Source: Zanthoxylum bungeanum
Lineage: Eukaryota > Streptophyta > Magnoliopsida > Sapindales > Rutaceae
Length of the DNA: 64,000 nucleotides
Reading direction: 5' to 3'
NCBI GenBank assembly: GCA_019454045.1
Contig: SKCR01049664.1
Coordinates: 176,994 to 240,993, forward strand
The notes beneath the pieces are model-generated. The model had not been told where the DNA came from and did not search any database. It was given only the letters and a program-made list of their open reading frames with translations. The translations under genes were made by a program, and so were the position numbers. How positions within the stretch are numbered: the first letter of the stretch is position 1; every line of letters starts with the position of its first letter. Shown piece by piece: positions 47,134 to 59,000 of the stretch.

Positions 47134-48468
47134 TTAAGCTGGATCTGAAAGTGTAACACTTTCTTTTTGTCGCTCAAATGATTCTCCCCAGTAGTGCTTG
47201 ACACGCTTGTTTTTAACCTTGAAAGTTTTGTTAGCGTCAGGATCATGTATCTCAACGGCTCTATTTGGTAAAACTTTGGTGATCACAAATGGACCTGACC
47301 ACCGTGATTTTGGCTTCCATGGGAAGAATTTCACCCTTGATTTGTTTAACAGTACCTTCTGCCCTGGTTCCAGTTGTATGCGCACTAACTTCTCATCATG
47401 TCTTTTCTTGCCCTTTTCTTTGTACAATTTGGCATCCTCAAAAGGCTGATTGTGAAATTCCTCCAATTCGTTGAGCTGGTGGAACTTTTTCTCTTCTGTT
47501 GCTTGTAGTGCAAGAATTGGCTCTTTCAGTACAAAAGACGCTTTATCTTTAGGCTCCACAGGCAATTGACATGTTTTAAGTTTGTCAGTAGAACTTTGTC
47601 TTTCATCAGAGTTCTGAATGGTACTGTGTATCACATCGAGTCTGAAACATTCCTCCTTCTTTTCATCATCTGGGAAATTCATGGCCTTGAAAACATTGAA
47701 TGTTACTTCTTGGTCCTGTACCCTCATGGTTATTCTCCTTTTTGTACATCAATAATGGTTCGACCTGTAGCCAAGAATGGTCTCCCAGGATGATTGGCAC
47801 GTCTGCGTCTTCCTCCATATCAAGGACAATAAAATCTGCTGGGAAAATGAATTTGTCAACCTTGACCAGCACATCCTCAACTACGCCTCTTGGAAATACG
47901 AGCGTTCTATCAGCAAGTTGCAGTGAGACTGAAGTTGGCATTGTTTCTCCAATCTGTAATTTCCTGAAAATAGAAAAAGGCATCAAGTTAACACTCGCAC
48001 CTAAATCACACAAAGCCTTACCAAAGTTATGTTCTCCTATGACGCAAGGAACAGTGAAACTGCCAGGATCTTTCAACTTTGGGGGAAGTTTCCTCTGAAT
48101 GATGGCACTGCATTCTTCTGTTAATGCTACTGTCTCGTAATCTCCCAATCTCCGTTTTCGTGAAAGAATATCTTTCATGAATTTGGCATAGGTGGGCATT
48201 TGTTCCAACGCTTCTGCAAATGGAATGTTGATATGCAGCTTTTTGAAGATCTCCAGGAACCGAGAAAATTGCTTGTCCAATTTGTCTTCTGAAGACGTTG
48301 AGGAAAAGGTGGAGGTGGAGTGATCTGTTCTTTTTCCTTTGCTTCTTTTTCCTCCATCTGTTGCTTTGTTTCTTTTGGAACTTCCTCAGCAGCTGTTTTG
48401 ACTCCAACATCTTTGTTGATTTCAGTACCGCTTTTTAACATGATGGCATGACATTGCTCCTTCCCCAT
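47134..48468 (-). pseudogene. Protease fused to integrase C-terminal tail, RT-RNase H-integrase core deleted, copy 2
   Basis: 48468-48175 is the pre-protease segment; after a frame change, 48280-47666 carries the protease with CDLGASVNLMPFSIFRKL, LQLADRTLVFPRG, DFIVLDMEED and VPIILGDHS. From 47727 a 197-codon frame reads VTFNVFKAMNFPDDEK (protease-RT linker), runs 60-70 codons of non-domain sequence, then the integrase tail FHQLNELEEF, RIQLEPGQKVLLNKS, PKSRWSGPFVITKV and KNKRVKHYWGESF. The catalytic domains that would lie between are absent, exactly as in copy 1. Two overlapping frames mean at least two frame breaks remain. Confidence 0.88.
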
Positions 48469-48678
48469 GTTTCTTGGATTTGGCTCTGTGTTGCTAGGAA
48501 GGGTACCTGGCGGTCTGTAACTCTGAGCATTTGCCAGTTGTCCATTTGATTCTCCAGTGCTTTAATAGAAGCAATTGACTTTGAATTAATGCTGCTTGGG
48601 ATTGAAACATAGCATCATATCTTGCTGCTTGAGAGTCGTGTTTTGCTTCCATCTTTTTCAAGTAGGTCAACACTTCTG

Positions 48679-49836
48679 TTATTCCTGGTTCATTTGCCTG
48701 CTCCTGGCCTTTGTTCTGTTGCTGGAATTCAGGTGGATAGTTTTGCTGTTGGCCTGAATTGTTGCTCCATGATAAATTAGGATGATTCCTCCACCCTGGT
48801 TGTAGGTGTTGGAATATGGATTGTTCCCTTGTCTGTTGAAATTGTTGACATAATTCACCGTCTCTTCATGTTGGTTTGGTTCTGGTGCTCCTCCATATGG
48901 TGAACTTGTGGATCCAGTGATGTTCACAACTTGCGTGCTAAGTGTTTCTAGACATTTGCATATCTGATCCAGCCTGGTATTCACTGCTGTGTTTGCTCCA
49001 ACTTCATAAATTCCTGCAATTCTTTGGATCATGCTCCTTTCTGTTGGCCACAAGGAATTGTTGTTGGCCATTTCTTCGATTAGGTCCCAGGCTTGATCTT
49101 CTCCTTTTGCCATCAAGGCTCCTCCAGCAGCAGCATCGATTGTGGTTCTCATTATTCCAGAAAGTCCATTGTAGAAGGTCTGAACTTGTAGCCACTTTGG
49201 AATCTCATGGTGAGGACATTTCCGGAGTAAATCTTTGTACCTTTCCCAAGCTTCGCAGAGGGATTCTGAATCTTGTTGTACAAAGGATGTGATGTCATTC
49301 CTCAATTTTCCGGTTCTGGCTGGTGGAAAGTACTTTGCAAGAAATTTGGTGGCTAAAGTGTTCCAAGTTGTGATAGAACCTGCTGGTAGTGAATGTAGCC
49401 AAGCTTTAGCTCTGTCCTTCAAGGAGTATGGAAAAACTCGCAGTCTCATTGCTTCTTCTGCTGCTCTGTTGTAGTTAAAAGTGCCGCAAACTTCCAGGAA
49501 GTTGCTGATGTGGGAATTAGGATCTTCAGTTGCATTCCCCCCGAACTGAACTGACTGCTGAATCATCTGAATGCATGTTTTGATGTCACACGCATTTGCT
49601 GGTAAGGGAGGAAGTACAATACAGGAAATGAGTCTGTCAACCACCGGAATGGTTCTGTCTCGAATGGGAATTGGTGGTGCAACGTTCAAAGGTTCAGGTT
49701 CCATGTTGACTAAAGCTTCTTGGCCTTCTCGCCTTTCCCTTCTCAACTGTCTGATGGTTCTTTCAATTTCTGGGTCAAGCGGTCGGAGTTCAAAGCTTCT
49801 GGTTCGTCTCATGAAGTTTCTGAGAACCTGAAACAC
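48679..49836 (-). CDS. Gag of LOG-carrying element, copy 2 (385 aa)
   Basis: Structural protein that would assemble the particle. It starts MFQVLRNFMRRTRSFELRPL; the Retrotrans_gag core spans roughly residues 85-250: IQMIQQSVQFGG, MRLRVFPYSLKDRAKAWLHS, FLAKYFPPARTGKLRNDI, SESLCEAWERYKDLLRKCPH and FYNGLSGIMRTTIDAAAGGA. The C-terminus is Gln/Asn-rich and runs out of frame near 48680; no zinc knuckle is seen. It lies just after the primer site, as expected. Of all the element's genes it is the best preserved, so this member could still supply Gag or be packaged by relatives. Confidence 0.85.
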   Translation of the reverse strand: MFQVLRNFMRRTRSFELRPLDPEIERTIRQLRRERREGQEALVNMEPEPLNVAPPIPIRDRTIPVVDRLISCIVLPPLPANACDIKTCIQMIQQSVQFGGNATEDPNSHISNFLEVCGTFNYNRAAEEAMRLRVFPYSLKDRAKAWLHSLPAGSITTWNTLATKFLAKYFPPARTGKLRNDITSFVQQDSESLCEAWERYKDLLRKCPHHEIPKWLQVQTFYNGLSGIMRTTIDAAAGGALMAKGEDQAWDLIEEMANNNSLWPTERSMIQRIAGIYEVGANTAVNTRLDQICKCLETLSTQVVNITGSTSSPYGGAPEPNQHEETVNYVNNFNRQGNNPYSNTYNQGGGIILIYHGATIQANSKTIHLNSSNRTKARSRQMNQE

Positions 49837-49919
49837 AAGAAAACAAAAACAATAAGTAAAAAGAAATTAGATACAAGTAACGTATCTAACCCCTAAACTA
49901 ATAGTAAAAGATAAATAAG

Positions 49920-49937
49920 TCCCCGGCAACGGCGCCA
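49920..49937 (-). other. Primer binding site of LOG element copy 2 (tRNA-Asp type)
   Basis: Minus-strand TGGCGCCGTTGCCGGGGA (18 nt) is complementary to the 3' end of plant tRNA-Asp and is the usual Athila-type primer site. It lies six bases inside the LTR. Confidence 0.88.
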
Positions 49938-49943
49938 AAAACT

Positions 49944-52008
49944 TGACCGGCGTAAACACACACGTATAACGCAAGCGCACGTATCGTTCAAGTAGTATAA
50001 AAATATCGATCCCACGAGGACTTAATATCTAATCTATTAATTTTATGAGGTCAAATGATTACTAGTATCTAACAGGTTGTTTGATTGATTTGAAATGGTG
50101 ACGATTCTAAATTTAAAAACAAGTAAATAAAATTGTTCGAAAGTAGGTTTTAAGAAAATTCAATATTAAAAACTATCTAGGGTTGTGATTTCTTCCAATA
50201 TCATTTTAAAGATGAAGTGGTTATCTTAAAGTTGGGTAATATATTGATTTATTAACCTGGAACACTAAATTATGTGTAAGCCTCTGTCGATGGTCAGACA
50301 CAAATACCCAGTTTAACCCAATTGAACCATATGTCTATGTCAACCAAATTATCTGGATTCATTAAGTTTAAGTTCCAATTATGGCTACCCCCGCCCGACA
50401 GGTATATTCCTATCCTGTAAGGAAATCTATTAAAGGGTTATCTATCCTCAAGGAAGATCGTGGGCTATTGAGTCTAAGGCTGAAACCTAAAATCCCTATG
50501 TCTAGTTCATTTTAGATTTACCAGATCAATTTTATTAATGGCCAGTTAATGAAAAAGCATTAAGTTTAAGACTCAATAAATAAATCTTTATATTACCCAA
50601 GCTATAATCTAACCCTTATAAAACGGTGATATTGGATTTCATCACAACCCCAGATAACTAATTTAGTTACAACACATAACTAGGGCTAGTAAAAACTTGA
50701 AAATAAAAGACATAAAGTAAAAATGCGGTAAAGTAAATACTGAAAAGTAAATGTAATAAAATAATGCTAAGGTAAAATAAAAAAAAAAAAAAAAGGAATT
50801 ACTTTTACTACTACTAATTTAGATATCTCCCATAATATAATATATAAACTTGTGATAACATTACCAACCAGCCATATAGGCGGTAACCTGATTAAGTCAA
50901 ATTAAGTCCAACCAGCCATTAAGGCGGTAATAGATTTGTCCATGAACCTGCCATATAGGCGGTAAGAAAGTTTAATTACCAACCGACCAATCTGGCGGTA
51001 TCCTTGATTAGTCAGGTTAAACCAGATTAAAATGAATTACCAACCGACCAATATAGCGGTATCCTTTTTAAGTCAAATTTTAAATAGTGAATATATTATA
51101 TTTAAGGGAGATTAATCTAAATAGCAATAGTAAAAGAATTACCTTTCACCCTAGCTGGGGAAGTTACCTCCTCATTACTGAAAAGTAAAAACTGAAAAAT
51201 TAAAGAAAGAAAAGTACTGTGCGTAAAAGTAAATTGCGGAAAGTAAAAACTGAAAAGTAAAGAAAAGAAAGTGCGAAACTGAAAATTAATTACTGAAAAC
51301 TAAAAATAAACAAACTAGATACAATCTTCTTATTTATTCATTAAGAATTTCAAAGAAGAAAGTATGAATTTTACAAATGAAATGGCTTGGTATTTATAGG
51401 CAAAATTTTGCCACCATCAAATCATCCATCAAATTCTCCACCAAATCCATTATTAATTTCTCCACTAATTACTCCACCAAATCCATAATTGCTCCACTAA
51501 TTGCTTATCTTGTTTGGTGTTGATTTGATAATTTTTATTATTATTAATTAATTAATATTTTGCTTTGAAAATGATTGATAATGACTTTTAATAATTACAC
51601 TCCACACACTTCTGGATGGTTCGGTCATGAAATCATCAGAATTCAAAATATTTTCTCTTTCAAAGTTGTAGATCTTTGAGTCTTCTTTAATCTGGAACTT
51701 GAATCAGCTCAATCCGATATCTGAGTAAAAAGTTATGCCCAAAATACGACAGATGCACAAAACTGGAATTTCCAAAACTGCACTTCGTCAAAACGCCCTT
51801 TCAAGTTTCCAATCTCCAAAATTAAAATATCAAGTCCAATAATTGCCTTTATTGACCCATATTTCATCCTAAATGATTTCATTAAGACCCGATATTATTT
51901 TATCTGCAAAATAAACTAAAACATATCAAAACGTTCATCAAACCCGAGAAACTAAACAAAATATTAAGTAAAAGGGGCGGTAAATATTGATATATTTTCC
52001 GCTCATCA
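49944..52008 (-). repeat. 5' LTR of LOG-carrying element, copy 2
   Basis: 2065 bp, nearly identical to 42166-44227. The TATA-like CTATAAATA (minus) is at 51391-51399, and the short repeat block at about 50860-51065. It drives the element's transcript if active. Confidence 0.95.
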
Positions 52009-53898
52009 ATTGTTGGTCGCTATTAAAGCGAATTTCAGGCGAGTAGGATTTCTTCTCCTTTGTCGGCTTTTAGGATGATTCCCGCGCCATTGCCTTGTGT
52101 GCTGGCCGAACCGTCTACGGCATTTCCTTCCCATTTGTACCCGTCTATAGCCAGGGTCTGGGGGTCGGTATGTTCGGCGACAAAAAATCTGCCAAGGCTT
52201 GTCCCTTTACTGGCTGCTCTTGGGAGGTAGGTGATGTCATGTTCACTTAGTTCTACCGACCACTTTACTATCTGCCGAAACCTCTGCCGCTGCAGATTTG
52301 TTTTAAGGGGTGATCGGTGTAGACCTTGATAGGATGGGCCTGGAAGTAAGGCCGTAGTTTCCGAGCTGCCGTGATCAATGAAAGGGCGACCAGTTCATGT
52401 ACCGGATATCGGTTTTCGGCGTCTAGGAGGGCTTTGCTGATGTAGTAAACCGGTTTCTGGACCTTGTCGGTTTCTTGTATTAGTACTGAACTTACTGCCC
52501 GATCCGAAACGGCTAGGTATAAGTATAATGTTTCCCCGGGGAGTGGTTTTGCCAGGAGTGGGGGCTGTAATAGATACTACTGCTTCAACTGCTGGAAGGC
52601 CTCTTCGCATTCTGACGTCCAGTCGATATCCTTTTTTGCTTTTTGGATCACTTTGAAGAAAGGGTGGCACTTGTCAGTTGCTCGTGATATGAATCGATTG
52701 AGAGCAGCCACTCGGCCAGGCAGACTTTGTACTTCTTTCACTGTTTTGGGAGAGTTTAGGCCTAATATTGCCTGGATCTTCTGTGGGTTTGCTTCGATAC
52801 CTCGGGCGCTCACCATGTAGCCTAAGAACTTTCCTGAGGCTACCCGAAGGTACATTTTTCTGGATTGAGTTTCAGGTTGTGTCTTCTTAATAGCTCGAAG
52901 GTCCTTTTTAGGTCGTCCATGTGGTTGCTTGGTTCTTTCGACATTGTTATCATGTCATCGACATAAACTAGCATTGTAATGCCGATGAGTGGTTTGAAAA
53001 CTTTGTTTACCAACCTTTGGAAGGTTGCCCCAGCGTTTTTTAGCCCGAAGGGCATTAATTTATAGCAGTAAAGCCCCTGATCTGTGATGAAGGTTGTCTT
53101 CTCTTCGTCTGCAGGGCACATTTTGACCTGGTTGTATCCGGAGAAAGCATCCATGAAGCTCAGTAATCCTTGACAGGCTGTGGTGTCTACTAGCTGGTCT
53201 ATGTTCGGCAAAGGAAAGCTGTCATTTGGGCACACCTTGTTTAAGTCGGTGAAATCGACACACATTCGCCACTTGCCATTGTTTTTTCTGACCAACACCA
53301 CGTTTGATACCCAATCCGGGTACCTTGCTTCCCTGATGAGACCTGCCTTTAGTAACTTCTCGACCTCGGCTGCTATTGCTTTACTCCTCTCTTGATTGAA
53401 GTTCCTTCTTTTTTGCCTGACCGGTTTGTGAGATGGGTCTACCGCTAGGCGGTGATTGATGAATCTCGGGTCGATCCCAGGCATGTCATTGTATCCCCAG
53501 GCAAAGACGTCCGAGTATCCTTTCAGGCATTTTAGCAGATCTTGTCGTAGAGACTTGCTCAGGCCTCCCCCTATCTTTATACTTTTCCCGGGCCCGTAAA
53601 GTTCTATTTCTTCTGTCTCCTCAGCTGCAGCGAGTCGGGCATTTTTGTTTGGTCGAGGTCCAGGGCTTCTGTCTTCTTCTTCTTCACCCAAGCCTCTTTG
53701 TCGTTTCCGGGTATCTTCTTTGATGCAGAGAGTTTCTCGTGAAAGGGTTGCGAAGCAGCTGCGAGCTGTTTTCTGGCTCCTGCATACGATTCCGATCCCC
53801 TCCCGGGTGGGGAATTTCAGTTTTAGGTGGTAGCAGGACATCGCGGCTTTTGTTTTCATCATGAAAGGTCGCCCGACGATGGCCTGATAACTGCTCAT
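52009..53898 (-). pseudogene. Gypsy D protease end, reverse transcriptase and RNase H start
   Basis: 53898-52840 is a 352-codon frame: YQAIVGRPFM (protease end), linker, DVFAWGYNDMPGIDP, then RT with GLIREARYPDWVSNVVLVRK, KWRMCVDFTDLNKVCPNDSF, FMDAFSGYNQ, KLMPFGLKNAGATFQRLV and the catalytic YVDD at about 52965. After a frameshift: FLGYMVSARGIEANP and WTSECEEAFQQLK (RT connection). RNase H follows in broken frames and stops at ATNN beside the LOG element insertion at 52008. The YVDD site is intact but the frame is not. Confidence 0.9.
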
Positions 53899-54241
53899 GC
53901 AGTCTACTAAATGAAGTCTGTCATGATTATCCGGGTCCGGGGATATGTCCCAACAGTCATGGCCAACTGTATCCTTCCTAGGGGGATGACGGCTGATCCT
54001 CCGAAACCGTATAGGGGAGTGCTATCATTGGTCAGGGTTGCATACGCCACCCCTAGGCCGACCGGTGCTTCTCTGGAATTATGTCGACTGCGCTTCCGGG
54101 GTCCACTAGGATTCTGTCTACCTCCGCCCCGCTGATTACTGCCTTGATTATCAATGCATCATCATGAGGGAAATTTACTCCTCGGGTATCCTCATCAGTA
54201 AATATTATTGGTACCGACCGGTTTCCCTGAAGTCCTATCAC
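53899..54241 (-). pseudogene. Gypsy D protease remnant
   Basis: PIIFTDEDTRGVNFPHDDAL followed by VDRILVDPGSAVDII; the active site reads DPGSA instead of D(N/T/S)GSS, so catalysis is doubtful. A frame break near 54060 separates it from the RT frame. Confidence 0.75.
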
Positions 54242-55897
54242 CTGCTCTGCTCTGTTTCTAGGACGTCCAGTCCTCGAGTTCTGCTGTAATCTTTCCTTGA
54301 CCGGTTAGAGTTTCCGGCCAGTGTTCTTCCTCCTGCGATGATATTGATTTGGCGGCCACGTGCTCTTTGTCTGGCCGTCATGACCTCGTGGTCAATGTAT
54401 TTGTTCAGATACCCGTTTCGTGCTAGATCTTCCATTTGTTCTCGCAGGTCTTTACATCCGTCTGTTGTATGTCCCTTGGAGTTGTGGTGTACGCAATAAG
54501 CCTTTTGGTTCCTTTTGTCCGGGGGGAATCTCCTTTGGTCGGGTTCTACTAAGAGGCCTTTCCCCTGGATCTCCATGACAATTTGTCCCAGTGGTTTCTT
54601 TAGGGGAATGTGCATCTTCCCCGACCACATGGTTTACTTGGGTCGGCGCCCTTCTTTCTTGGTTGTCTCGGTGCAGTGGTTTGAACTCCTTGTGTTTCAG
54701 GGGTGGTCTTCTGGATTCTCTTTCTACACGGCGGGGGGCTCCCTCTCTCGTGGTCCTTTCTCTGATGGTGTTCCCTTTTCGGGATACTTTCTCTTCGTTC
54801 TCTAACAAAACAAATTTTCGGGCCACCTCCAGGGGGGTTGCGTAGTCCGGGGTGTCTTAGATCCTTAGGTGGGTCCATAGCCTCCCGATTTTCAAGGCTC
54901 CCTTCAAGCTTTCCAGGGCCTCGGGGGATTCATACCTTCCGAATTCGAGTACCATATTATGGTATCTTTCAATAAATATCTTCAAAGGTTCATCGTCTCC
55001 TTGTTTCATAAGCCTTAGTTCTCCAATTGTCTTTCTGGGGACACAAGCCCCCTTGATGTGTCGTATGAATGACTTTCTCAGTTGTGCGAAGCTGCTGATG
55101 CTTCTTGGGGCTAGGCTTCTATACCATAGAATGGCCGGTCCGGCCAGAGTTAGGGGGAACACTTTGCAGATGGCGTCCCCTGTTACCCATTGTACCTCCA
55201 TTAGTAGGACGAAGCCTTCAATGTGGGTTTTGGGATCGGTATGGCCTTTGTATGGCGCCATGGTTGGCATGCTGAATCTTTTCGGGAATTTCTATGTTTT
55301 TATTTCTTCTGTGAGGGGGGACTTATCTTTGCCGTCCTGGACATCCCCTCTGTTTGTATTGGGGTATACTCCCCATTTGACCAGCTCCTCCCGCAGCCAA
55401 GATTTCATGCTGCTGTCTTTGGTTCCATGCCGCCTCCTGTGGTTTCTTTTTTTTTTGCTATCTTGGGAGTGGCGCTTCTCAGGGTCCGTATCTTCTCGTA
55501 CTTCTTCGGTATATTCTTTCCCTCTTCTCCGGGTGTTGTGAGGGCTATCGTAGGAGGAGTCTGGTGATGATTTGTCATCCTCTTCCTCCCATGTGTCATC
55601 GGTCTGGGAATCTCTCTACACCACCATGGATCTTACCCTGTAGGGATCCCTCCTCCGGGGTCTGTCGTCCTCACTTATATCGACAATTCTCTTTCCTTCC
55701 GCTATTTCATTCCTTCGTCGGCTAGTTCCGGCCTTGAATTTTCCGTCGTACGCTCCTTCTATCTTTTCCAACCGGTCTACTATGGTTTTTAGCAGAGTCT
55801 GGTTTTCCTCCCTTTCTTTCCTCAGGTTTTCCTCGATCTTCTCCATCCAATCCGCAGCCGCGCTCCCTGACGATCGGTGGTTTCCGCCTTCCGCCAT
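54238..55897 (-). pseudogene. Gypsy D gag
   Basis: The N-terminus MAEGGNHRSSGSAAADWMEK (55897) has a short coiled coil. After a break, the Retrotrans_gag core is at 55270-54857: YKGHTDPKTHIEGF, TLAGPAILWYRSLAPRSISS, FIRHIKGACVPRKTIGELRL and FIERYHNMVLEF. The C-terminal part (54630-54238) contains the variant knuckle YCVHHNSKGHTTDGCKDL and RQINIIAGG. Two or three frame breaks. Confidence 0.85.
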
Positions 55898-55928
55898 TTT
55901 CTTACTACGCGAGTTGCTTTTTGTTGAA

Positions 55929-56038
55929 TCCCCACAGACGGCGCCAACTGTTGACGGTGGATTTTGGTCTCAGGGTAATACGGGAATTTCACCTCCGAGG
56001 GAATCCTCCTTCAATAGTGAATTTGTTTGGTTATGGGG
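55929..56038 (-). repeat. Primer site and partial 5' LTR of element D
   Basis: The primer site on the minus strand, TTGGCGCCGTCTGTGGGGA (55929-55947), is a common Tat-lineage site. The LTR starts at 55949 (TGTTGACGGTG) and matches the 3' LTR at 34460 up to TTTGGTTAT, where element E begins. Confidence 0.88.
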
Positions 56039-59000
56039 TGTAGGACACAGGACCTGAGCGACGCCGTTCCTAGGCTCGCGGCCTAGTTGGGAAGGATTAC
56101 ATAACATGGAGTCGCCACCCGGTGTGAACCGGGACAAAGATTTAAGGCCGCACTCACCCCTCGCAAGGGAAGACCTCAAACCGTTGGGTTCGGAATGGTC
56201 CCTTACTTATGTCACTTGTAATGAAAGGATTCATGTAATAATTTAACTAAGCTCAAGTAACACTTATTTCCAAGAGTATCATGCTTCTAAATTCTCATAT
56301 GCAAAATAAAACTTATGTGTACATTTTTACGTATATCTCATATTTAAAATTGCATGCTTAACATATATCAAGATAGCAACGAACATACAACTTTACATAT
56401 CACATTCAGGAAAACACAAGCACACATATTGACCATACAAGCACACATATGAGCACTTTTCCAAGCGGTACGTGGAATTGTAGCCCAAGTACAGACCGCA
56501 CTACCGTCCATTCGGAATCGGCTACGGAGTTTACGTCTGGGTTTCCATCCGATATACCGCAAGAAATAATCCTCAAATGTTATCATGACATAAGCATACG
56601 AATTGTAATACATTGACACATTTGCATAAGAAAGATCAACCAATAGGCAATTATGCATGAATATAATAAGACAGACTCAGTTCAGTGTGTGCACGTTCGT
56701 GTAGCGTTCGTAAACGCGTCGAACGAAATGAAACAGAATGCTCACGTTCGAGTAGCGTTCGTAAACGCGTTCGAATGGAAATGAAACAGAATGCCCGCGT
56801 TCGTATGGCGTTTGTTAACGCGTTCGAACGGAAATGAGACAGAATGCTCACGTTCGTATGGCGTTTGTTAACGCGTTCGAACGGAAATGAGACAGAATGC
56901 TCACGTTCGTATGGCGTTTGTTAACGCGTTCGAACGGAAGTGAGACCTGACACATGATAAGGCAAAAACACATGCGCGTTCGAGTTGCGTTCGTAAACGC
57001 GTTCGAACGGGAACAGACCTGATGCATGAAATGAGACGCAATACATAAACACAAAATAAAAGGGCGCGGCGAAGTACTGCCATAAAGGTGACCTTTTGGG
57101 GCTCTTGATCTCTCAAATAGAGGACCTTTAGACCAACATACTAAGCCCATGCGCGTCACATCAAACATACAAGAATAGAGCCAATCATATCAACCAAATA
57201 TGCCCGATTGAACACATCTTACATCCAATCTGAACACACATCAACCGGCGCGGCAAAGCATCGTGGTAAAGGGCTTTTAGCCCCTCCCCATAAGGGATCT
57301 CACATCACACTTACTAAGCCCATGCGCTCGATTGACTTATACATACGAAAATAAAGATAATAATATCAAACTAAGTTTGCCCGATTGAACGTATCTCGCG
57401 TCCAACCGAACATACATCAACCGGCGCGGCGAAGTAGTGTCACGAAGGTGGCCTTTTCGGCTCTTTGTCTCCCAAATGAGGACCTTTGGACTAACTCACT
57501 AAGCCCATGCGCTTGGTTGAATCATGCATAACTAACGACATATTGAATTCAAGTAAAGCAAACTAAATAAACAAGAGCAACACAACAAAAGAAAGATGGT
57601 GCCGTTTACCCAAGCGGTACGTGGAGTTGTGGCCCGAGTACAGATCATATTACCGTCCATTCGGAATCGGCTATGAAATTTATGTCCGGGTTTCCATCCG
57701 ATATACCGCGAGAGTTGACACATCTCTCATTCATCCAATACCCACAACATACATCATACACACGACGGACACCACAAATACAGAAAATATAATCAAAATA
57801 AATGGCCAGAAAACAAATGAGAATAAGTGTGAAAGATACCCTCAGGTCTAACCTTTTAAGCCGTCTCTCGGACTCACGTTCCACGAAGATCGGAAAGGGG
57901 TAAAGCTCCGCAACTTTTCTGGTCCGCTGGTTCAACGTCCTAGCTCACTGCTTCGCTGTTTTGCTTACGGTTCGAACTCCGTTCTGCTTCTATTCGGCTC
58001 CTGTTTTGCTGCTCACTGCACGGGCCACCTGTTTCAACGTTTTCAAAGAACTATTCCAAGTTTGTGTGGGTTCTTAGTGCAATTATATATGATTATTTTT
58101 AAGATTATCTATGTAGTTTTTATGTTACTATTTTTTAAGGATTTGGGCTGCTGTTTTAAGGTAATCTAGGAGGTTGTTTAGGCGTGTTTTAGGGTGTGGT
58201 TTTGTGGTGATTTTCGGTGGTGGAGAGCTGCTGTATAGGTGGCTGTTTCGGCTATGGAGGGTGGTGGCTTGTGGTGGTTTCTTTGTTTTCTTTCTTGTGT
58301 ATGTGTGAAGTGTTTTTCTCTTTTTGCTTGTTTGGTCTTGGGTGTGTAGAGAGAGTCTAGAGAGATTTCGAGAGAGTTTGGTGTGAATTATCTGTGTGTC
58401 AATGAGACAAAGGCTTGGTGAGGGGTTGTTTATAGAAGATGGCTAGGGTTTCACCTTTTCTCACAAGGAAGAGATCTTGTTTCCAAATTAGGAGAGATGA
58501 GAAAGGTATACACAAGATTGAGGGGGGACAAGATATTTTAAATTAGGAAGTTGTAATATTTAATTTGTGTTGGTTTAGGAATACAAATATTTTATATTGG
58601 TAAATATCTTATTAGATTAGGAAGTCAAATATATGATTGGCTTTAATTGGTTAGGATTGATTTTAATTTGGTATGATTATATTTTGATTTAGTATGTGAT
58701 TTGTTTAATTTAGGCATGATTTTAGTTTAAGTTGGTAATTGTTTATTTTAATTGGTAAATGGTTTAAATGTTTTATTTAATGTTTAATATTTAAATTAAT
58801 ATTTATTTATTTAATTTGGGATGTGTTTTATGGGCTTTGGGGAGCTAAATGGGCTGGGTGTGAGGCTAGCAGCAAAACCAGAATTACCGACACCGTTCGA
58901 ACGCTCCCTCGAACGCGACACGAACGCCCGCAATCTGTTTCCCGTTCGAACGAAGTAGCGAACGCAGCACTAACGAAGACAGTGAGCTTGTTTGTTCTGA

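Larger units (their letters stand above)
42166..52008 (-). mobile_element. LOG-carrying non-autonomous Athila-like LTR retrotransposon, copy 2 (complete)
   Basis: Two LTRs (42166-44227 and 49944-52008), primer site at 49920-49937, gag, protease joined to the integrase tail, ORF2, LOG gene, spacer and polypurine tract form a complete element of 9843 bp. Flanks are ATGTT at the left and ATTGTT at the right, consistent with a 5-bp duplication in which one side has an extra T. It is inserted into the RNase H of element D, at the ATNN motif. The LTRs differ by about ten substitutions and a few small indels that I could count, so insertion was recent. Confidence 0.95.
34460..56038 (-). mobile_element. 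Tat-lineage Ty3/gypsy element D with antisense ORF (interrupted by LOG copy 2 and element E)
   Basis: Right to left: part of the 5' LTR (55949-56038), primer site, gag, protease, RT, RNase H (cut by LOG element copy 2 at 42166-52008), integrase, tandem arrays, plus-strand antisense ORF, polypurine tract, 3' LTR (34460-35219). About 90 bp of the 5' LTR are present before element E begins. Without the inserted copy 2, the internal region is close to 10.9 kb. The LTR edges at 34460 and 55949 share over 70 bp almost identically, which ties both ends to one element. Confidence 0.9.

Noticed and set aside
56670..57015. Regular repeats resembling a CRISPR array
   Set aside because: Units are contiguous tandem repeats with no unique spacers, inside a plant LTR.
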